A stretch of 64,000 bases of DNA from Planctomycetota bacterium (GTDB lineage Bacteria; Planctomycetota; UBA1135; GCA-002686595), in NCBI GenBank assembly GCA_020853575.1, contig JADYYP010000017.1, positions 158,670-222,669 of the forward strand, given 5' to 3'. Shown here piece by piece: positions 62,821 to 64,000 of the stretch (the stretch's first letter is position 1; each line of letters starts with the position of its first letter). The notes under the pieces were generated by a model. It saw only the letters and a program-made list of their open reading frames with translations, did not search any database and was not told where the DNA came from. A program made the translations under genes and the position numbers.

Positions 62821-64000
62821 ATGAAGCGCGATTTCAGCTCGTCGTTGGGCGTGGGGCTCGGGCTGCGGACTCGACGTGTTCGCGTCGAACGCAGCGGTTG
62901 GTTGCTTTGCCTCGCGCCTCTGTCGACCTACAGCGCCTCGAGCGCGCTCGCGCAGTCGGAGATCGTGGCGTGGGGCGACAACCAGTACGGTCAGTGCAAC
63001 ATCCCCGCGCCTCCGAGCGGACTCCCGTACTCCGCTGCGTCGGGCGGAGAGCGGCACAGCGTCGCACTTCGCAGCGACGGTTCGGCCGTGGCTTGGGGAT
63101 CGAACCTCTACGGTCAATGCAACGTGCCGGCGCTTCCCAGCGGTGTCTCGTACACCGAGGTAGCGGCTGCGTGGCGTCACACCGCTGCACTGCGCAGCGA
63201 TGGCTCGATCGTCGCGTGGGGCGACAATCTGTTTGGCCAGTGCGCTGTGATTGCGCTCCCTGCTGGACTCTCCTACGTCGAGGTTTCGGCCAACGGATAT
63301 CACACCGTCGCGCGCCGCAGTGACGGCTCCGTGGTCGCTTGGGGAATCAACAGCTACGGCCAGTGCGATGTACCGGCGCTTCCGCCAGGCCTCTCGTACG
63401 TCGAAGTGGCGGCCGGCGGACACCACACGGTCGCACGTCGCAGTGACGGAGCCGTGCTCGCCTGGGGCGACAATTACTCCGGTCAGTGCAGCGTTCCTTC
63501 GTTCCCGTCTGGAATCGGCTGCCTCGATGTCGCAGCGGGCTCAGGCCATTCAGTCGCACGTCTCAGCGATGGTTCGGTCGTCGCGTGGGGCTGGAATCTA
63601 TGGGGGCAGTGCAACGTACCCGCACTTCCCAGCGGTCGCACCTATGTCGAGGTGTCCGCGGGCGGCGCCCACAACCTCGCGCGACGCAGTGACGGTGTGG
63701 TGGTCGCCTGGGGCAACAACCACTTCGGTCAGTGCAATGTGCCAGTGCTCCCCAGCGGGCTCAACTACGTCGGTGTATCGGCGGGGCTGGGCCATTCGAT
63801 GGCGCGCCGCGACGCTGCCTGCGGAACAGCCGTGCCTTTTTGCACCGCCGGGACGACTACCAACGGATGCGTCCCTTCGATCGCAGGCACTGGCAGCGCG
63901 AGCGCCAGCGCGGGCAGCGGATTCAGCATCTCGATCAGCCACGTCGAGGGTCAGAGAACGGGACTGATCTTCTACGGCATCAACAACACGAGCTGGTCGC
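62821..64000 (+). CDS. Secreted RCC1-repeat protein, 3' end outside the window
   Basis: The frame is open to the right edge (393 complete codons). The ATG at 62821 is chosen because AAAGG lies 9 nt upstream; another ATG is two codons earlier. The signal peptide ends about at SSALAQ. Seven tandem 41-residue RCC1-type units follow, consensus AWGDNxYGQCNVPALPSG, each with a closing H-x-VA-RRSDGS stretch, coded by 123-bp repeats (62968-63828). After them begins the Cys module FCTAGTTTNGCVPS, then VEGQRTGLIFYGINN, which also ends the secreted protein at 44198-45613. The propeller may be an adhesin; the role is unknown. Confidence 0.85.
   Translation, partial: MKRDFSSSLGVGLGLRTRRVRVERSGWLLCLAPLSTYSASSALAQSEIVAWGDNQYGQCNIPAPPSGLPYSAASGGERHSVALRSDGSAVAWGSNLYGQCNVPALPSGVSYTEVAAAWRHTAALRSDGSIVAWGDNLFGQCAVIALPAGLSYVEVSANGYHTVARRSDGSVVAWGINSYGQCDVPALPPGLSYVEVAAGGHHTVARRSDGAVLAWGDNYSGQCSVPSFPSGIGCLDVAAGSGHSVARLSDGSVVAWGWNLWGQCNVPALPSGRTYVEVSAGGAHNLARRSDGVVVAWGNNHFGQCNVPVLPSGLNYVGVSAGLGHSMARRDAACGTAVPFCTAGTTTNGCVPSIAGTGSASASAGSGFSISISHVEGQRTGLIFYGINNTSWS
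62968..63828 (+). repeat. Seven tandem 123-bp RCC1-coding repeats
   Basis: Units begin at the codons for AWG; the seven AWG sites are each 41 codons apart. Third positions differ between copies, so this is an old expansion rather than a recent one. Confidence 0.85.

Overview
The window is GC-rich, gene-dense DNA that most resembles a member of the Planctomycetota. This is inferred from the gene families: a TIGR02999-type ECF sigma factor directly followed by a very large PknB-type kinase with tetratricopeptide repeats, many secreted repeat proteins (beta-helix, RCC1, TolB-type propeller, PKD plus alpha/alpha toroid), lipoproteins with poly-glycine tethers, and a Cys-containing C-terminal module shared by two secreted proteins. 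A myxobacterium-like bacterium is a weaker alternative. No rRNA, tRNA, CRISPR array, insertion sequence or prophage was seen. 49 protein genes are supported with reasonable confidence and one more small gene is tentative; the first and last are cut by the window edges.

Layout. 1-1.7 kb: tail of a flippase-like membrane protein overlapping an FAD oxidoreductase, probably envelope lipid or glycan work. 2-9 kb (minus strand): a HEAT-like secreted protein, an OmpR-type two-component pair, a membrane metallophosphoesterase and a TPR-like lipoprotein. 9-17 kb: a PrcB-domain lipoprotein, then a minus-strand run of secreted proteins (subtilase, DUF4382-like lipoprotein, HExxH protease, LURP-one protein). 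17.3-21.5 kb: a lipoprotein, then a four-gene pseudopilin operon. 21.5-26.4 kb: membrane protein, ECF sigma/regulator/membrane protein operon, AraC regulator, small HTH protein. 26.5-31.5 kb: two secreted alpha/alpha-toroid proteins and a YdjY lipoprotein. 32-43 kb: pseudouridine synthase, two GT-C-type glycosyltransferases, sulfotransferase, EF-hand membrane protein, beta-helix protein. 43-50 kb: soluble chemoreceptor-like protein, secreted protein, methyltransferase, Na+/H+ antiporter, membrane phosphodiesterase. 50.2-54.4 kb: three envelope lipoproteins, including LpoB-like and COG3014-like proteins. 54.5-57 kb: radical SAM/PgeF/SET operon. 57.2-64 kb: sigma factor, kinase and two secreted repeat proteins.

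How the genes fit together. Most of the content concerns the cell envelope: surface glycan building (flippase, GT-C enzymes, sulfotransferase), lipoproteins, secreted proteases and regulators that probably sense the envelope. The most interesting units are the pseudopilin operon with a 641-residue member carrying calcium-type loops, the LpoB/COG3014 cluster headed by a trypsin-like protein that has lost its catalytic histidine, a radical SAM enzyme fused to a beta-sandwich normally seen with glycosyltransferases, and the C-terminal module shared by two secreted proteins.

Two non-coding patterns recur. A TANNNT hexamer, often as GCTANNNT, lies 6-10 nt ahead of several start codons, as expected for leaderless mRNAs. 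GC-rich hairpins without T-runs sit in nearly every junction between convergent genes.
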